From Pyrocephalus nanus (Eukaryota; Chordata; Aves; Passeriformes; Tyrannidae), in the NCBI GenBank assembly GCA_038380795.1, contig CM076266.1:16652145-16716144 (forward strand): a stretch of DNA of 64,000 nt, given 5' to 3'. This document shows positions 37,633 to 50,260 of the stretch, in pieces. The notes under the pieces were generated by a model, which saw nothing but the letters and a program-made list of their open reading frames with translations, was not told where the DNA came from and did no database searches. The position numbers were made by a program, and so were the translations under genes. Position 1 is the first letter of the stretch. Every line of letters begins with the position of its first letter.

Positions 37633-39487
37633 CATATTGTTATTCAGAGATACTGTAAATATGCCAGAGCTTAATTGCAGATTTATGCTTGTGGACCTAA
37701 GTGGGTTTTTTTCCCAAAAAGACTTTTTTTTGATATGACGAATACAAGCACTTGTTTTTTTCATACCATTTCCACTCTCAAGGAGTTTTCTCCTAAAAGT
37801 GCATGACTAATTTGTATGAAGTGCTCCCTCACCTCTGAAAATGATACACCAATTTATCCATCAGGTTTTAAAACGACATTTTCTTGTTGTTATTGATCAC
37901 TGCTTTTTTAATTCTGGGAGTAGTGGAGGAATGAAGAGGGAAGCAGAGTACTTTCCTGTTGCCCAACAGTGTGCTGTGACAGATTGTGGAGGCAGTTCAG
38001 ATTTATTTATAACTGGCACCTGTTTTGTCAGAAATAAAAATAGGCTGCCTTTGAAAGAGATGGGGAACCCTTATCAGCAGGATGCTGACTCTTTGTAATC
38101 TTTCACATTTCCTTGTTAAATATAAAAGCCTTTTTGGGAACTCTCCTCTTTGTATTTTGGCTTTCTGTTTGCTTTTCCAAACCATAGGGTTCAGTCTTCA
38201 GGTCCATTCTAAGCAGGAGAGGTGCAGTGAGGTCTTTCTATTTACTGAGAGTTGCAAAAGGAGTTATCCTTATAAAGTCAGCCTGCTTGTGTGGACACCA
38301 CTGTCTTCATTGCTGTCTTTCAGTTCACCATCAGCTCTGGATTGGCAGGGTGAGTCTGCCAGGATATTGTTCTTCAGCTGTCTCCTTATTGTCACCTCTG
38401 AACTGCTGAATCTGTTGGTAGTGATAAGTGTGGGGCTTTATTGTCTTGTGCTGCAATAGTCAGGGTTCTTCTTCCACCACTATTTTTAAATAGTGGCTTC
38501 TTCTTTTAATGATATATTGGGGAGATGAGATGTGTTTCTGACACAGCAGCAGTCACCTTCAAAGTGAATCTGGGTAAGTTACTGAAGAGCTTGAGGTTCC
38601 ATATGCCATGAACATCCTAGTCCTGAAACTTCACGGAATCCTTGTTTTTCATTGCATAGTAGAATTTATTCTCAGCCTTGAGAAAGCTTGCAGACTGTAG
38701 GAAGCCTTTTATTTGTGCTTTTTTTTTTTCCAGTTTCCCTCTATAGCTCCTCTAGAAGTCTCATAGGTTCAGAGACATGGTGCCGTATGTTCTTATGAAG
38801 AATTTGAGTTGGTAGTTTCAGCTGCATGTTTAGCAATTTCATATTGTTGCTTTTCCAGCTTAATATGTGATCAGGTAAGGGAAGACGTTGAATGTCTCTT
38901 GCATCTCTGTGTTGCTAGGTAATTTTGGTGGCTTTTGTTCTGATACTGGTTGAGTGTTCTAAAAACAACTTTTCCCTAGAAAAGAAAATTACATTATTGG
39001 CATCAGTATTACTACTTCATTATTGCACTGACATTGCTAGTGACCTTCCTTGCCTTAAATTACATTTTCCCTATCATGTGCCTGAAAGGTAGCCAAAGGT
39101 TCAAATTATTGCCAGCAGACTACAACGATCAGCAGTATAGATAACTTGGCAATTAGTGTATTTCTGCAGCATTAGGTTTACTTTTCCCTATATGTTCTAT
39201 GTGTTACTGAGAGAAATTTTGATTGTGTATATAAAAATGGTCATGGCAGTAGTTATTTTTACTGTATTACATCTTCAGGGAGAAGCATAAATTACAGTGC
39301 TTTTTCTCCTGAGAGCTGGTGAGAATTAGTTGCTCTTTGGTTCTTCTGTTACTGGCAAATAATAATCCCAGAGGAGGCTGTGCCAAGTGGAGATGATATT
39401 TCCAAGGTCCATATTGCACCCTTCATTTGTGGATCTTGCTGCACTTCTGAAAGTGCAGTGGATCTTTCCACCCACCTCCTCTCTGAT
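37633..39487. other. Unique intronic sequence
   Basis: No exon or repeat recognised. A 125-codon + frame at 38082-38459 has no recognisable domain. Confidence 0.5.
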
Positions 39488-39615
39488 CAAATATTATCAT
39501 CTCCATTCTGTGAAACTGGGGAAAACAACTGAGGGGATAAATGACTCACCCAGAATTAAGCAGCAGCTCAATAAAAGAAAGTGCAGATCTCTCTGAAAAT
39601 TCGATCCCAGGTACC
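39488..39615 (+). repeat. MIR-like tRNA-derived SINE fragment
   Basis: Read on +, the order of short matches follows the MIR central and 3' core: TATTATC-CATCTCCATTCTG (consensus ATTATCCCCATTTTACAG), AAACTGGGGAAAAC, ACTGAGGGG, ATGACTCACCCAGAATTAAG (consensus GTGACTTGCCCAAGGTCAC), GCAGCTC, and AAAATTCGATCCCAGGT (consensus GATTCGAACCCAGGT). Divergence is high, as expected for an insertion shared by amniotes. Confidence 0.6.
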
Positions 39616-42600
39616 TTTCACACAGGGAGATATTTTTGAACCCCTCTCTCCCTGGAACTTTGCAAACCAGTTTCCCAGGGCTCTGCATCACTGCATCCCT
39701 CATCTCAAAATTGTGCTGATGCAATTTCAGGATGCTTTTCTTGATGAGTTTTAGAGTGCACAAGATCTATTAATACCAACCCCAGCACAGAGGCTGGCTC
39801 CTCACCACAGGTGTCTGCCTGCCTCTAGGTGTGACAGCATTATTGCCAGGTGACCGTGTTTATATGGCTGACTGCATAATGTTATTGATTTAAGCTGCCT
39901 GCTTGTTTTTTAAATAGTTGAGAATATGCAGCAACCTTATTACTTTTATCTATTATCTACTTACTCAGATCTATTCAGCTCCTGCTTTGTAGACCAGTTG
40001 TACACGTCTGACATCTGTGAATGAGATGTCTCATTTGTGATTAGCAAATTATCTTCCATATACATTCCCAGTGTCATGGGTCCAAGCTTTAAATTTACAG
40101 AAAAATGACTCTAAGTCACCTCAACTTGATCCCACATAGGATCATACATGGATTTTGAAAATAATGGTTTGGGTGGTTCCTAATTTCGAACATTTCCTTC
40201 ATGATAGACATGGCTTTCATACCAGTACAACCTTTTTTGTTTTTTGAATTTAAGAACTTCACAAGGGAGGTCAGAATGCCCATATGCCATTTTAAAGAAG
40301 TGGTGGGGATGAGTAGTGTCAACACAGCAGCTTAGCAGATTCAAAAAGAAAGAGGAGTTTTCTTGAGATCAAGGGCTGTACTTTGCTTAGAGAGGTGTAT
40401 TACTGTGTCTCTGCTGTTTTAGCTTTGGGGGAAGGGAGAGCTTATCTCTGTGTTACTCCCAAGTATTCTACAAAACAAATTCTAAGATAAAAGAATTGTA
40501 TTTTTTTCCTCTCCTTTTCTAGTATTAACTAATTATAGGTATCTACACATAGTCTTCATTTAATGTGGGGGTAAAATGTCATGAGTCCTTTCTACTGTCA
40601 GCTAGTTTCTGTTGAACTGGTGGCCTTTTGTTCATACCAGTTTGGACAGTGAGGTGACACAGCAGCCTGCTGTCTGGTCTGGCACACTGGTCCTTTCCTG
40701 GAGTCTGTCTTGCATGCAGAAATCCCTGTTGTCCTACTCAGTTCACCACAGCAACTTTGAAATTTAAATCTCTGCTGTACTTCAAGCCAAACACTTACTG
40801 AAACACCACCACATAATCTGTGCCCTTTCCAGACAGGCTTATGCAAATATGCAAATACCTGACTGTTCTTGACACAACTAAAAGAAATTCAACCCTGATG
40901 ATGTTCTGTCTCATGGGAAAAGGTGTTTAGAGATGGGCTAAAAAATGAAGGTACAACTATTTTCTTCTTTCTCAATTGATTTTCTTTTTCCTGTTGTTTT
41001 CTATTAATCCACAGAAGAACAAGTTAGCATGTCAAATCTCTTTATTCCTCAAATAGTCTGGGGCTCTTGAATGTCTTTGTTGTAATTTAGGAAACAACCT
41101 ACAGACAGAATTGTGTTGGGTGGACTAAAAGTATACACTGAAGGAACCACTTTTTTTTTTTTTTTTCCTTTGCCAGTGTAATTTATGATGAAGAATGAAC
41201 TAAGCTTCTTCCTCTAAGTTCCAGCTATAGATCAGGTATTAGCTGGAAGGACTACTTTTATCCTGAGAGGTGGCATATTGATCTACAGCTCCAAGAACTG
41301 TGCCAAGAAAGGAAAATCAACAAGATCTTCACCTGATTTATGTAGGCTAGACATCTGTGGCTTGCCTTTCGAAGGTGATCTCACAGAGGTGTAATTAAAA
41401 CTTGATGAGGAATAATCACGATGATTTGTATCCCCACACTGCAGCCCTGTGTATGTTTTTATGTGGTTATAAATTTGGTTAGTCCCTGCTTGTGAAAATG
41501 AAGGTTAGAAAGTGCTGGACTTAAGGGCCGGAATTTTGCATGCAGCTCTTATGTAGGAGGTCTCCAAATTTTTCTAAGGATGGACCTCTCTTTCAGGTTA
41601 GAACTAGTCAAATTGCAAGTTAGTGAAAAAATAAATTCAAGTACTTTTTAATTAGTAAACTGAGCAGCCTTTAAATTAACTCACTCTGCAGAGAGAGGCA
41701 GTCCTCTGATATCAAAGATATTAAAGCCTCTGACTTAGTGCTGGAGGGAGTGGGCCAAGACAGCAGTTTGTTAGTCAGTCTTTCTCTGGACTCAACACCA
41801 TACCGGTAACACAGTGCTGCCTTTTCTTTCATGCTCACCTCACCTGTCAAAAGGAGAAGGAAAGTACGGGGGCAAAGGTTATCTTTCATTAGGTATTTTA
41901 ACACTCTGAGCAGAACATAGATGTAACCAGAGCTGAAGTCCAAAGATTTTTACATTGTATTTTTTTGGATAGAATTTTCATATCATACAAAAAAACAACC
42001 ATGGAAATAGACCATGAATTTTCTTCTTTACTATCTGGATGGGTGAGAATTTTGTGCATTAAGACATTGATCCTGCATTCTAACAGGCCTAACTTTCTCC
42101 ATTTATATCAATAATAGTGATTTCTACTCCTTTATTTTGAGACTGAAAGGCATAAAACACAGTATGTTGCCTACTTATAAAAAAAAAGGTGGGGGGAGGT
42201 TGCATTTCTGATTCTGCATGCAGAACAGTCAACATAGTAGATACAGCTTGAGGCTGATTATCAAAAGGAGCGTGAGTTAGAACCAATGATCAATTTTCTG
42301 AGAATCCCCAGCCTTTCCATTAATTTTGATTTATTGGTTTTCATGGGCAGGAGCAGAGAGAAACTCAGGCTTTGAGGAGGATCAGAAAGGCCAGTGCGTG
42401 TCGAGGGTTATTGCCTTGTTTCATGCTGTGATTTATGCATTGAAGGTACTGGCTGTATTCTTCTGCTTGGTGTTGTTTTATTTCTTATCATCATTATATT
42501 ATTTCATGACTTAAAGACAAGTGCCCTCTGAGAATCTGTTCTGCCTCTGACATTATTATAAGCTGAAGGTCTGATTATTGGAAGTGCTGAGCCCTTGGAG

Positions 42601-43680
42601 CTCCAGCAAAGTGAATGGAAGCTGAAGGTGCTCTGAAAAGCATGCTTGAGGCATTTTTATTCTTTTAAAGAGATTGAGTGGTTACTCTTAAATATAGATC
42701 TCTGCTTTGACTAATTCCGCCTTGACTGCAAATCCTTTGAAGTAAATGGAGTTTACTTGATTACGATGAAACCTGTGCTCCAAATTTAACTCCTGTCCTT
42801 GCCACATAGCTGCAGAATTGATTAGATCATAGTAAATCTGATGTTAAAATTAGAATTCATATTTGCAATTAAGATTCAGAGTTTTGCTTTATAATTTTAA
42901 TACTGACTGCTGTGAAAGATCAGAAACCATTTTTCTTTGAGGATTCAGGTGATTCTATACACAATTCATGTTCCTATGGCAAAACTGATGGTGCAGTAGA
43001 GGTAACTAAACACCCCGAAAGGGCAGTTTTGTGTCTAGAAGAGGTACCAGGACCAAATGTCTGCAGCTGGTGCAGGGAGTCAGCCTGCCTGAGCTATTCC
43101 CATTCTTTTGAAAAGAGTCTCTAATTCTCCAGTTCCACTAGGAGAAAGCAAATTCAGCCTCAGGAAAGGGTGATTTATCCCAGTGCTTGATAATTCTGCT
43201 GTTCTTGCAAGGGAGAAAGCTTGCCTAAGCAGTGGCTGTTTGATCCTGAGGTAAGGGAAGATGATCCCGTTCAGGCATGTGAGGGACTTTTGCCAAAATT
43301 CAAAGGAGCACTCATGCAGAGGTGAAAGCTGAAGCTGAGAGATTCGGAGACTAGCTACATGAAGAAAGGCTTAATCAATTTTAGTTTTTTTTGTTATCTT
43401 TTTAAGAACATAAATAGGTAACCTACTGAGGTGTCCCTGGAAGTCATGGCAGAGTTTAAAGATTCTTTTCAGTCCTTAACTAAAGCCACTTCTGTTCCCA
43501 GGTTGCTCATATATGCCTGGAGGCCAGTATTGCTTCAGTCCTTAGCTTTTGAAAATCCATTCTTTGCTTCAGGAGGCTCACAGGACACTCTTGATTTTCC
43601 ATTTTGTGATTCCTACTACAGTATTCTTTAATTATTTTTTTTTCCTTAAAGCCAATATTTGATTAAAGGAAGTTTGCACG
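39616..43680. other. Unique intronic sequence
   Basis: No exon recognised. A 16-T run lies at 41151-41166 and an A run near 42180. Small frames show no families. Confidence 0.5.
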
Positions 43681-43757
43681 TTGTTTTTTGTGGTTTTTTT
43701 TTTGTTGTTGTTCTTTTTGGTTTTGTGTGGTTTTTTTCCGTTTTTGTTATTTTTGTC
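43681..43757 (-). repeat. T/G-rich tract upstream of the ELMO1 exon
   Basis: Runs of TTTTTG, TTGTTG and GTGTGGTTTT. The segment 43723-43737 is the reverse complement, with one mismatch in 15, of 44971-44985 on the other side of the ELMO1 exon. Confidence 0.75.
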
Positions 43758-44367
43758 TCGGATAGGGGACAGATTATAGAAGATCCATTGCTTTTGTTTC
43801 CAGTTATTTTCAAAAAAACAAGTTTAATCAGTTACATTCTCATCTTTCTGTCTGTCTAGGTTTCTCTGGTTACCTCTGTGATATATTCATCAGTATGGTA
43901 CATCATCTGCTGTGTCAGCAGAGCTTCATGTTTCAGTGTGTACATTGATCTAATACTGTTTTGTGAGTGATAGTGTCTGGTGTTTGGTTTTCAGCAGGCA
44001 AGATGGACCATACTGTTTGTAGTGGCGGAAGTTGTTTTGATGAGGAGATTTGTGCTTTTTCCCTTTGTCTCTCTATCCTGTACTGAGCAGCAAAACTTGG
44101 CACAAACAAAAAAACATTGAGAGACTATTCAGGCAAACAGGTAGTCAGTTCTTCTTCTTGCTGTTGGTCTCTTACAGATAGGGTCTATACTATGTTTTGT
44201 TGTCTTCAGGACTGTAGATCAAGGCTGGCTTTTCACAATGATGTTTTGACATCCTTTATTCCAAGAATTGGGATTTCACTCAGTTATACTGCTTTCTAAA
44301 TTTTGTGGCTGATTGTATTTTATGTTTATTTTTTGGAGCTCCTGCCTGTACATGTCTTATTTCACAC

Positions 44368-44389
44368 CCCCTTGTTTTTCTGTTTTTAG
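44368..44389 (+). promoter_or_regulatory. ELMO1: 3' splice site (acceptor) of the ELMO1 exon
   Basis: The stretch CTTGTTTTTCTGTTTTTAG is a normal polypyrimidine tract with a terminal AG at 44388-44389. It directly precedes the first conserved ELMO1 codon bases and sets the exon start at 44390. An earlier AG that would compete is absent from the pyrimidine tract. Confidence 0.88.
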
Positions 44390-44526
44390 CCAGTGAGACC
44401 TGCAACGATTTCCATCCCATGTTCTTCACCCATGACAGATCGTTTGAGGAGTTCTTCTGTATCTGCATTCAGCTCTTGAACAAGACATGGAAGGAAATGA
44501 GGGCAACTTCAGAGGACTTTAACAAG
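44390..44526 (+). CDS. ELMO1: ELMO1 internal coding exon (end of the ELMO domain)
   Basis: ELMO1 is a cytoplasmic scaffold that binds DOCK1-type proteins. Together they form a bipartite Rac activator used in uptake of apoptotic cells and in cell migration. The 137-nt exon gives two bases of a split codon (phase 1) and 45 full codons, from [16 protein letters not shown] through [19 protein letters not shown] to TSEDFNK. By my recall this equals about residues 435-479 of the 727-residue human protein, the last part of the ELMO domain. The split codon becomes Pro if the previous exon ends in C, as ELMO1 (GELP-SETC) requires. Reading through the 3' edge gives ARKRVGWE instead of the expected VMQVV, which fixes the exon end after Lys. 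ELMO2 is very similar here. ELMO1 is preferred from the RSFEEFF stretch and from the huge introns. No other exon of the gene was found in the window. Confidence 0.9.
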
Positions 44527-44532
44527 GCAAGA
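44527..44532 (+). promoter_or_regulatory. ELMO1: Non-canonical GC 5' splice site (donor) of the ELMO1 exon
   Basis: The exon ends AACAAG and the intron begins GCAAGA. Homology to ELMO1 requires the break exactly after AAG (Lys), with the next exon starting at the Val codon, so the intron starts with GC. The surrounding bases (AAG|GCAAGA) otherwise fit the U1 consensus well, which is typical of functional GC-AG introns. A single-base sequencing error or an allele (GT to GC) is the alternative. Confidence 0.8.
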
Positions 44533-44960
44533 AAAAGAGTGGGGTGGGAGTAACTGGGTAGAATGATGAATCAAGACCATATATTCTTCCCTAGAGGCAC
44601 AGGGATTTACTAATTCTCATTCCGCTGAATGCTGTGGAGTTTTATCTGTTTGGATTCTTTGCATATCAGAATGCCAGCATTCGGAAAGTGGTGGGTAGGG
44701 AATGGGAGGCACAAAGGAAGTTCATAGAACCTTTTCAGTCATGTTGCACTGCAGACTGTGAGACTACAATCCTGGCTTGAGGGGAAATTCTGCCTTTTTA
44801 TGTTAGTAATATTATGCTGAAGTGCTGCAGCCTCTAAGGTTGTAAATAATGCAGAGAGAGTACTGCAGTGATAATTCTGTGCATCCCTTTCATTTCATGT
44901 GAGGATAAAATATTCAAGAGTGGACACAATCATGACAGACTGCTGTGCAGTTTAGCCTGC

Positions 44961-45022
44961 TAAAACAAACAAAAAAACCAAACAACCAAACCCAAATCAA
45001 TCAAATAAAAATCCAACCAAAA
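44961..45022 (+). repeat. A/C-rich tract downstream of the ELMO1 exon
   Basis: AAAC, AACCAAAC and AATCAAAT units over about 60 bp. With the T/G-rich tract at 43681-43757 it forms an imperfect inverted pair enclosing the exon. Confidence 0.75.
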
Positions 45023-48000
45023 TGCTCCTCAGTATCGCACCTTTTTTGTGGTAAGAATTCTGGAAGCTTCATCCAGTCTCGTCACCCTCAAAAAAACCAT
45101 AAAGAGCCGGTCTGTCTTAATGGTCCCTAGACATCCTATTTTAACTGTCTAATCTACCATGAGGCTGAACACTACCTCTGGCATTTTGTAAGAATGACAA
45201 ACTCATGCTTTTGTGGCCAGCTGGCATCCTTATCTTTCTTGGGATCCTCTGACTGGATCTTGAGCTTCTCCCTGGGAGATGTAGATTATAGAACTGTTGG
45301 TTGAGAATGAAAAGTGAGACTGCTGCTCTATGTCAGCACGTGCCATAGAAGTGCTCTGAAGTCACCGGACTTAAATGTTATGTGAGAGACAGTAAGAATG
45401 ATCGTGCCTAACTTCTAACTGGAACTGTCTGTTATTGAAGTGGTCTCAATGTCCATTTTGTTCTGCAGAGTGAAGATGAATTCTTAAGTTGTGGTGAGGA
45501 ATAACCTTTGCTGAGTTCTTTCAGGAAAGTTAGCTGGCAGTAGTATCAGAGCCCTGGCTAAAAAGAGAAAGGAGGTCCAAAATGCATGGTGTTGTAGCTA
45601 GATGACCTAGAGGCTTGTTCTTGCATGGAATTTCTAACTTCTCTTATCTGATGATCTGGAAACACAGAAGGAGCAATAGCAAGATAATTCACTGAACAGT
45701 GTAGGATTGTTAAAATCAAGAGCTTAAAAAAGCAGATCTTGAAAAACTACTTCATAATATGTAATTGTTCTAAATAAATGTATTAACAACTGCCTGTTAC
45801 TTACAGGCCTTCTGTCTCTGTTGAAGGATTTGTCTACATAATTTCCCACAACTTGAGTTGAAATATTATTAATAATTCTAGGGGATTCAGAAAAATAATT
45901 ATTTCATTTCTGGTAACAGCCCAGATGACCCTGAAAAGGAAACAAATAAATTTACTTTGCTGTGTGAGGCATTGTCATGGGAGATCAGGTTGGTTTTTTC
46001 TCTGATCTGACTAGTTTGCTGTTTGTGTTTTCTGTTATTGAAAAATCCAGCAACTTCACCTATCAGTTCTTTCAGGTTCAGCAAGACTGGCAGTAGGTTG
46101 TACTGCATGTCTCACTGAAAACTCAGGCAACTCTGTGGGGCAAATCTGAAATATTTCTCACTGGGCTATCAGGATTTGTGTCTGGTGGTGGCACCATGGT
46201 GCATGGTCCTGGACCCAGGATCTCTGCCTACAGAAATCACTCTTGATTTTGTAACTCTTTCCATAAAGGGGAGAAAATGCTAAACTCTTGCAACTCTCAA
46301 TTCTTACAGTTCTATGATTGTGTTCTGTTTGTCTAAATCCTTTCTTAGAGTCATAAGGAGATTTTTGTGCTCTTACCCACTTCAAATGACATGTGCTGGG
46401 GATGTGCATTACTCAGCTGATAAATGTCTGAAGGGATAAATGTCTGAGTGAAGCAAACAGTGTGGCTGTGTGGGCTTGTGAAGCACTTCGGGGTTTGTGG
46501 GGGATGATACATTATATAGTGGTACCCAAGGTTTACCCATCTGCTTGGTGGGTGACAGCTGCCTGTGCCGATGGCTTTACCAAACTTAACACCACCGTTT
46601 TTAATCCTTACCTGGCAAGAGGCTTTGGTGATCACTGCATATTAGTATTCTATCTGCATCTTTCCTGTGTGCTAAGAGTATACCTGTTTCTAGGCAGACC
46701 CTTTTGAAAACTTGGCAGCCAAGGGCCACGTGGACCCAGGGAGCATTCAGCCCGTGCTTTCAGAAATGAATGGGAAGAAAACAGACCTCACAAGACACAG
46801 TAGCTTAGTTGCTGTGTGTAGGGTACAATTTCGGAAGAATTTGTAACAGAAAGCTAGAACTGGTCTCACTTAGGAAGACTGGGAAATGTCTCAAACGGGT
46901 TAAATGGTTTTTTTCCCTTCCTTCTCCATTTCAGAGAACGTTGCAGGGAGAAGCTATGAGCAAGTTCTCTCTCTCCCTGGTATGCACAGAGATAACATGT
47001 TTGCAGACCTGTACAAGGCTTCCTCAGGCCAGAGAGGGTGGGGGAGGAGAGGGAGAAGACAGAAGATAGAAAAAGCCTTAGAAAAGGCAGAGCATTGCTT
47101 TTTTTCCCTGGGGGCCCAGTGTGCAGTATCATTAAGAAATGGTCCTTGCATCTGAAATAAACCTTTCTTTTTTTTAGTCCTTTCACTGCCTTAGCATTCT
47201 TGGGAAGAATACCTGCATATGTTTTACCTTACATTGTGAAAAAAAAAAAAAAAAATCTTCAATCTTCTCTGTGTATTACTATTTTTCAGTTTCAATAACT
47301 TGATTGTCATGGTAATGTATGAAACACCGTTTTGTTATGGTTTACTACTCACCTGGCTGATGTGATCATTTGTTTTATTCCTTCCTCCCTCCCTTCCTGC
47401 CCTAAAATCTCCAAAACAAAATTGGACACTCAGTATATTGGATGGTAAGTCTTGAGATCTGGAGATTCTGCCAAAAATCTAGACTACTTCCTTTGATTTT
47501 TAATCGTATTTGAAGAAAATGAGCTTTTAGCTTAGTTTTAAACTTTTGATTAATCACATTTGCTGGTACATTAAGGGTCTGTAGGAGGTCTGTGCGCACA
47601 TATAGAGATTTATTTCCTCCTCTCTTGCATTGGGGAATGATAGGCACTAAAAGAGGTGAGATGATTGAATATTTCCCCTCAGGTTTTAGTGCCTGTTCTC
47701 AAGGGTTTTTTAAACCACATATTAAGACTTTCTTTTGATGACAAAATGGCATACTGTGCCATCATGGTTCTTCAATTCATGTTGTGGAGATTTCATATAG
47801 ATTTGTTCATTTTTAGAGTTTCAAAAATAATTAAACCAGGACTTTGCTCGTAGTTGGAAGAATTTTATGAGGTTTTAGTGAAACATTTATGGTCTCATGT
47901 TTGGTCTAATTCTTATTTTTTATAAGAGACACATTTTGTCAGCTCTTCCATTAGAAAAACTCCTTTGATCTCTTGTGGTGATAGTATGATACTGTCAGAC

Positions 48001-50260
48001 CTAAATTCTTTATTGCAGTCTCTCTATGTACTAGTAGATATCTGAATAGAGTAATTCTGACAGACAGCTAAGCTTATATTATGCCTTTGTAACATTTTAT
48101 GACATTCATAATTCATGTCTTGTGAGTTTCTTAAAGAAATTAAGATGCAGTTGTATAGAGAGACATGCAAGTGGCAACAATTCCATTTGAAACCTTTTTG
48201 TTTTTATATGAGCCTACAGATGATCAAAGGACACTTTATAAACTCTATCCTCCACAGTCATTTGTGAGCAGAGAGCATGGTTTATGACTTTGAAAATACA
48301 ATCTAGTCTCCAAGCTTTACATAATTCTGCATGTTTTATTGCAGGAGAAGAAAGCATTGTGTGTTGATTTTTGGAGTCAGTGCTGACTGTAAGAAAGCTG
48401 GACTGAGTTATCTCGCACTCTGGCATCTAGAAACCTTCATCACCATGCCCGTTTAAATAGGTGCCCATCAGTCAGTTTTCCCTCATGTAGGGACCACCTA
48501 CACTCTGCTCAGGGTAATCAGGCTCTGCTGCCACACAGACTAAGAAGTACTTAAATTGATTCAGGGTTTATTGTTTGTTTTTAGCATGATGGTAGGTGGA
48601 ATTCAAAGTACCTGCCTCACAGTAAAATTCTCCCCTGGGGCCAAATGAAAAAATACTCCCAAAAGGAAATATTTTATTGATCCTCGCTAGTTGTTCTTAA
48701 ATAAATGCACCTGTGTTGTCCCAATGAGGATTTAAATTGAGATCACTATCTTTTCAGTGATCTTGTTGTAAAATACACACATTGCTTCTTGGGATACAAG
48801 GAGGCAGAAAGTAGGACATTATGTAGGGGACAAGATTATCCTCTTACTTCTGGTTTCCAGAGATTTCAGTCAGCTGCTTTTTGTACATTTCAAGTTCACA
48901 TGCTATTAGGATGAAGGGTGAGCAAATGTGTTATTTTAATTGCAGGACCAGCCATAGCTTGTCTTATTAGACCTACAGAACAGTATGAGCAATTTGCTAA
49001 TTCTGTACCTAGTATAGAGCCGTCTTAAAAAAGCACATTTAGAATAAAAATAACTACTTCCAGCCCCAGTGTGGAAAGAAAAAGATGAAATTTTTTACTC
49101 ACCTAACAAAGTGTTGAAGCTGCATTGTAGAAAATGGGCACAACACTTTTATTAGTATATTAGCATAGTTTTAGGCTTTTAGATGGCCAAAAATGACTAC
49201 TCATAACAAGAAACAGATTATCAATTCAACGTGGCTAAGGTTAAGTAGGAGATGACAAAACTGAAAAATATTGAAAGTGCTGTGGTGTATGACACTTGAA
49301 ATCAGAATTTGCTGCATTTACTAAAACTACAGTTTTAAGGAATAGGGAGGTGGGACGAGGTTGACTAATGATGCTACCAATGCATTTTTCTCATTACTGA
49401 GAGATCTAGTTAATTTGCCCTCTGGGCATGTGTTTGAGATCATCATAGTACGAAACATGAGCTTTTAAATGCTTTATGAAAATTTATTTTGTAATGAGAA
49501 TATATTTTTAATAATAATAAAATATATATATAATATATAATAATATAATAATAAATATTTTGTAATAAGAAAAATATTCTCAGAAAACTCAGAAACCTCT
49601 GGTTTCAGCATTCAGCTAGCATTCATTTCACAGTGGCAGACCTGGGTGTCCTAAGGAACTGCCCTTGTGGTATCTGGCTGTTTCAGTGACACACCAAGCT
49701 GCATCACTGGATCCCCCTGCACCAGTGGGGTCTGCTCAGCAAGATGATCATTCCACTGACAAGTACACACATAACAAACTGCCTGTGTGGTAATCAGAAG
49801 AGTAGACATTGCTCACAGCGGCAACAGATGCAAACAATAAATGCCCTACGTGAGTCCTGTAATTAAATAGCAAGGCAAACACTGAGGCATTTGATAACCA
49901 CAAAAGATGTTTATGGCTCATGCTCAGACCCTGCAAACATTTTTCGTTGCTCGCTGACAAGATAACAGAAAAGGTAACCAAGCATAACATAAAAATGAAA
50001 AATACTATTTCCTTACTCAGTGATGGTTTGGAAATGCCCTGCCACAGGTTTCTCTCAGCTTCTCTAGTGGTGTCACGCTTTCAGCAGCTATAGGATGAAT
50101 AATTGTGTAAGGCTAGGTTCAGAATACGATTAAGTGTTCAAGGGCAGGTTCTGAAGAAGCATACTTGTGTGAGTGGTGGTTTGTGTGAAAATATGTCGTG
50201 GGCCAGCACTTTCATTAGCTAAATGTGTGATACCATAAGGAAACAAAGGTCTAGGGGTTC
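45023..50260. other. Unique intronic sequence
   Basis: No exon recognised. It includes a purine-rich patch at 47025-47070, a 17-A run at 47239-47255, a pyrimidine-rich stretch at 47380-47401 and an AT-rich simple repeat at 49501-49560. A good acceptor-like site at about 46935 lacks a matching donor. Confidence 0.5.
49501..49560. repeat. AT-rich simple repeat (AAT/AT units)
   Basis: Sixty bases made only of A and T, apart from the edges, with mixed AAT, AT and TATA units. Confidence 0.9.

Larger units (their letters stand above)
1..44389 (+). other. ELMO1: ELMO1 intron upstream of the exon (3' part)
   Basis: No exon of ELMO1 could be recognised here, neither the preceding segment (ending ...CEILKVGELP in the known protein) nor earlier armadillo-region exons. 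The whole stretch is therefore read as part of one intron, with only repeats and possible regulatory sequence inside. This is an inference from not finding exons by eye; a short exon could be missed. Confidence 0.7.

Noticed and set aside
46906..46980. Strong acceptor-like site (CCTTCTCCATTTCAG) followed by about 45 nt
   Set aside because: The only nearby donor-like site (CTGGTATGC) is weak, and the encoded peptide is unlike ELMO1.
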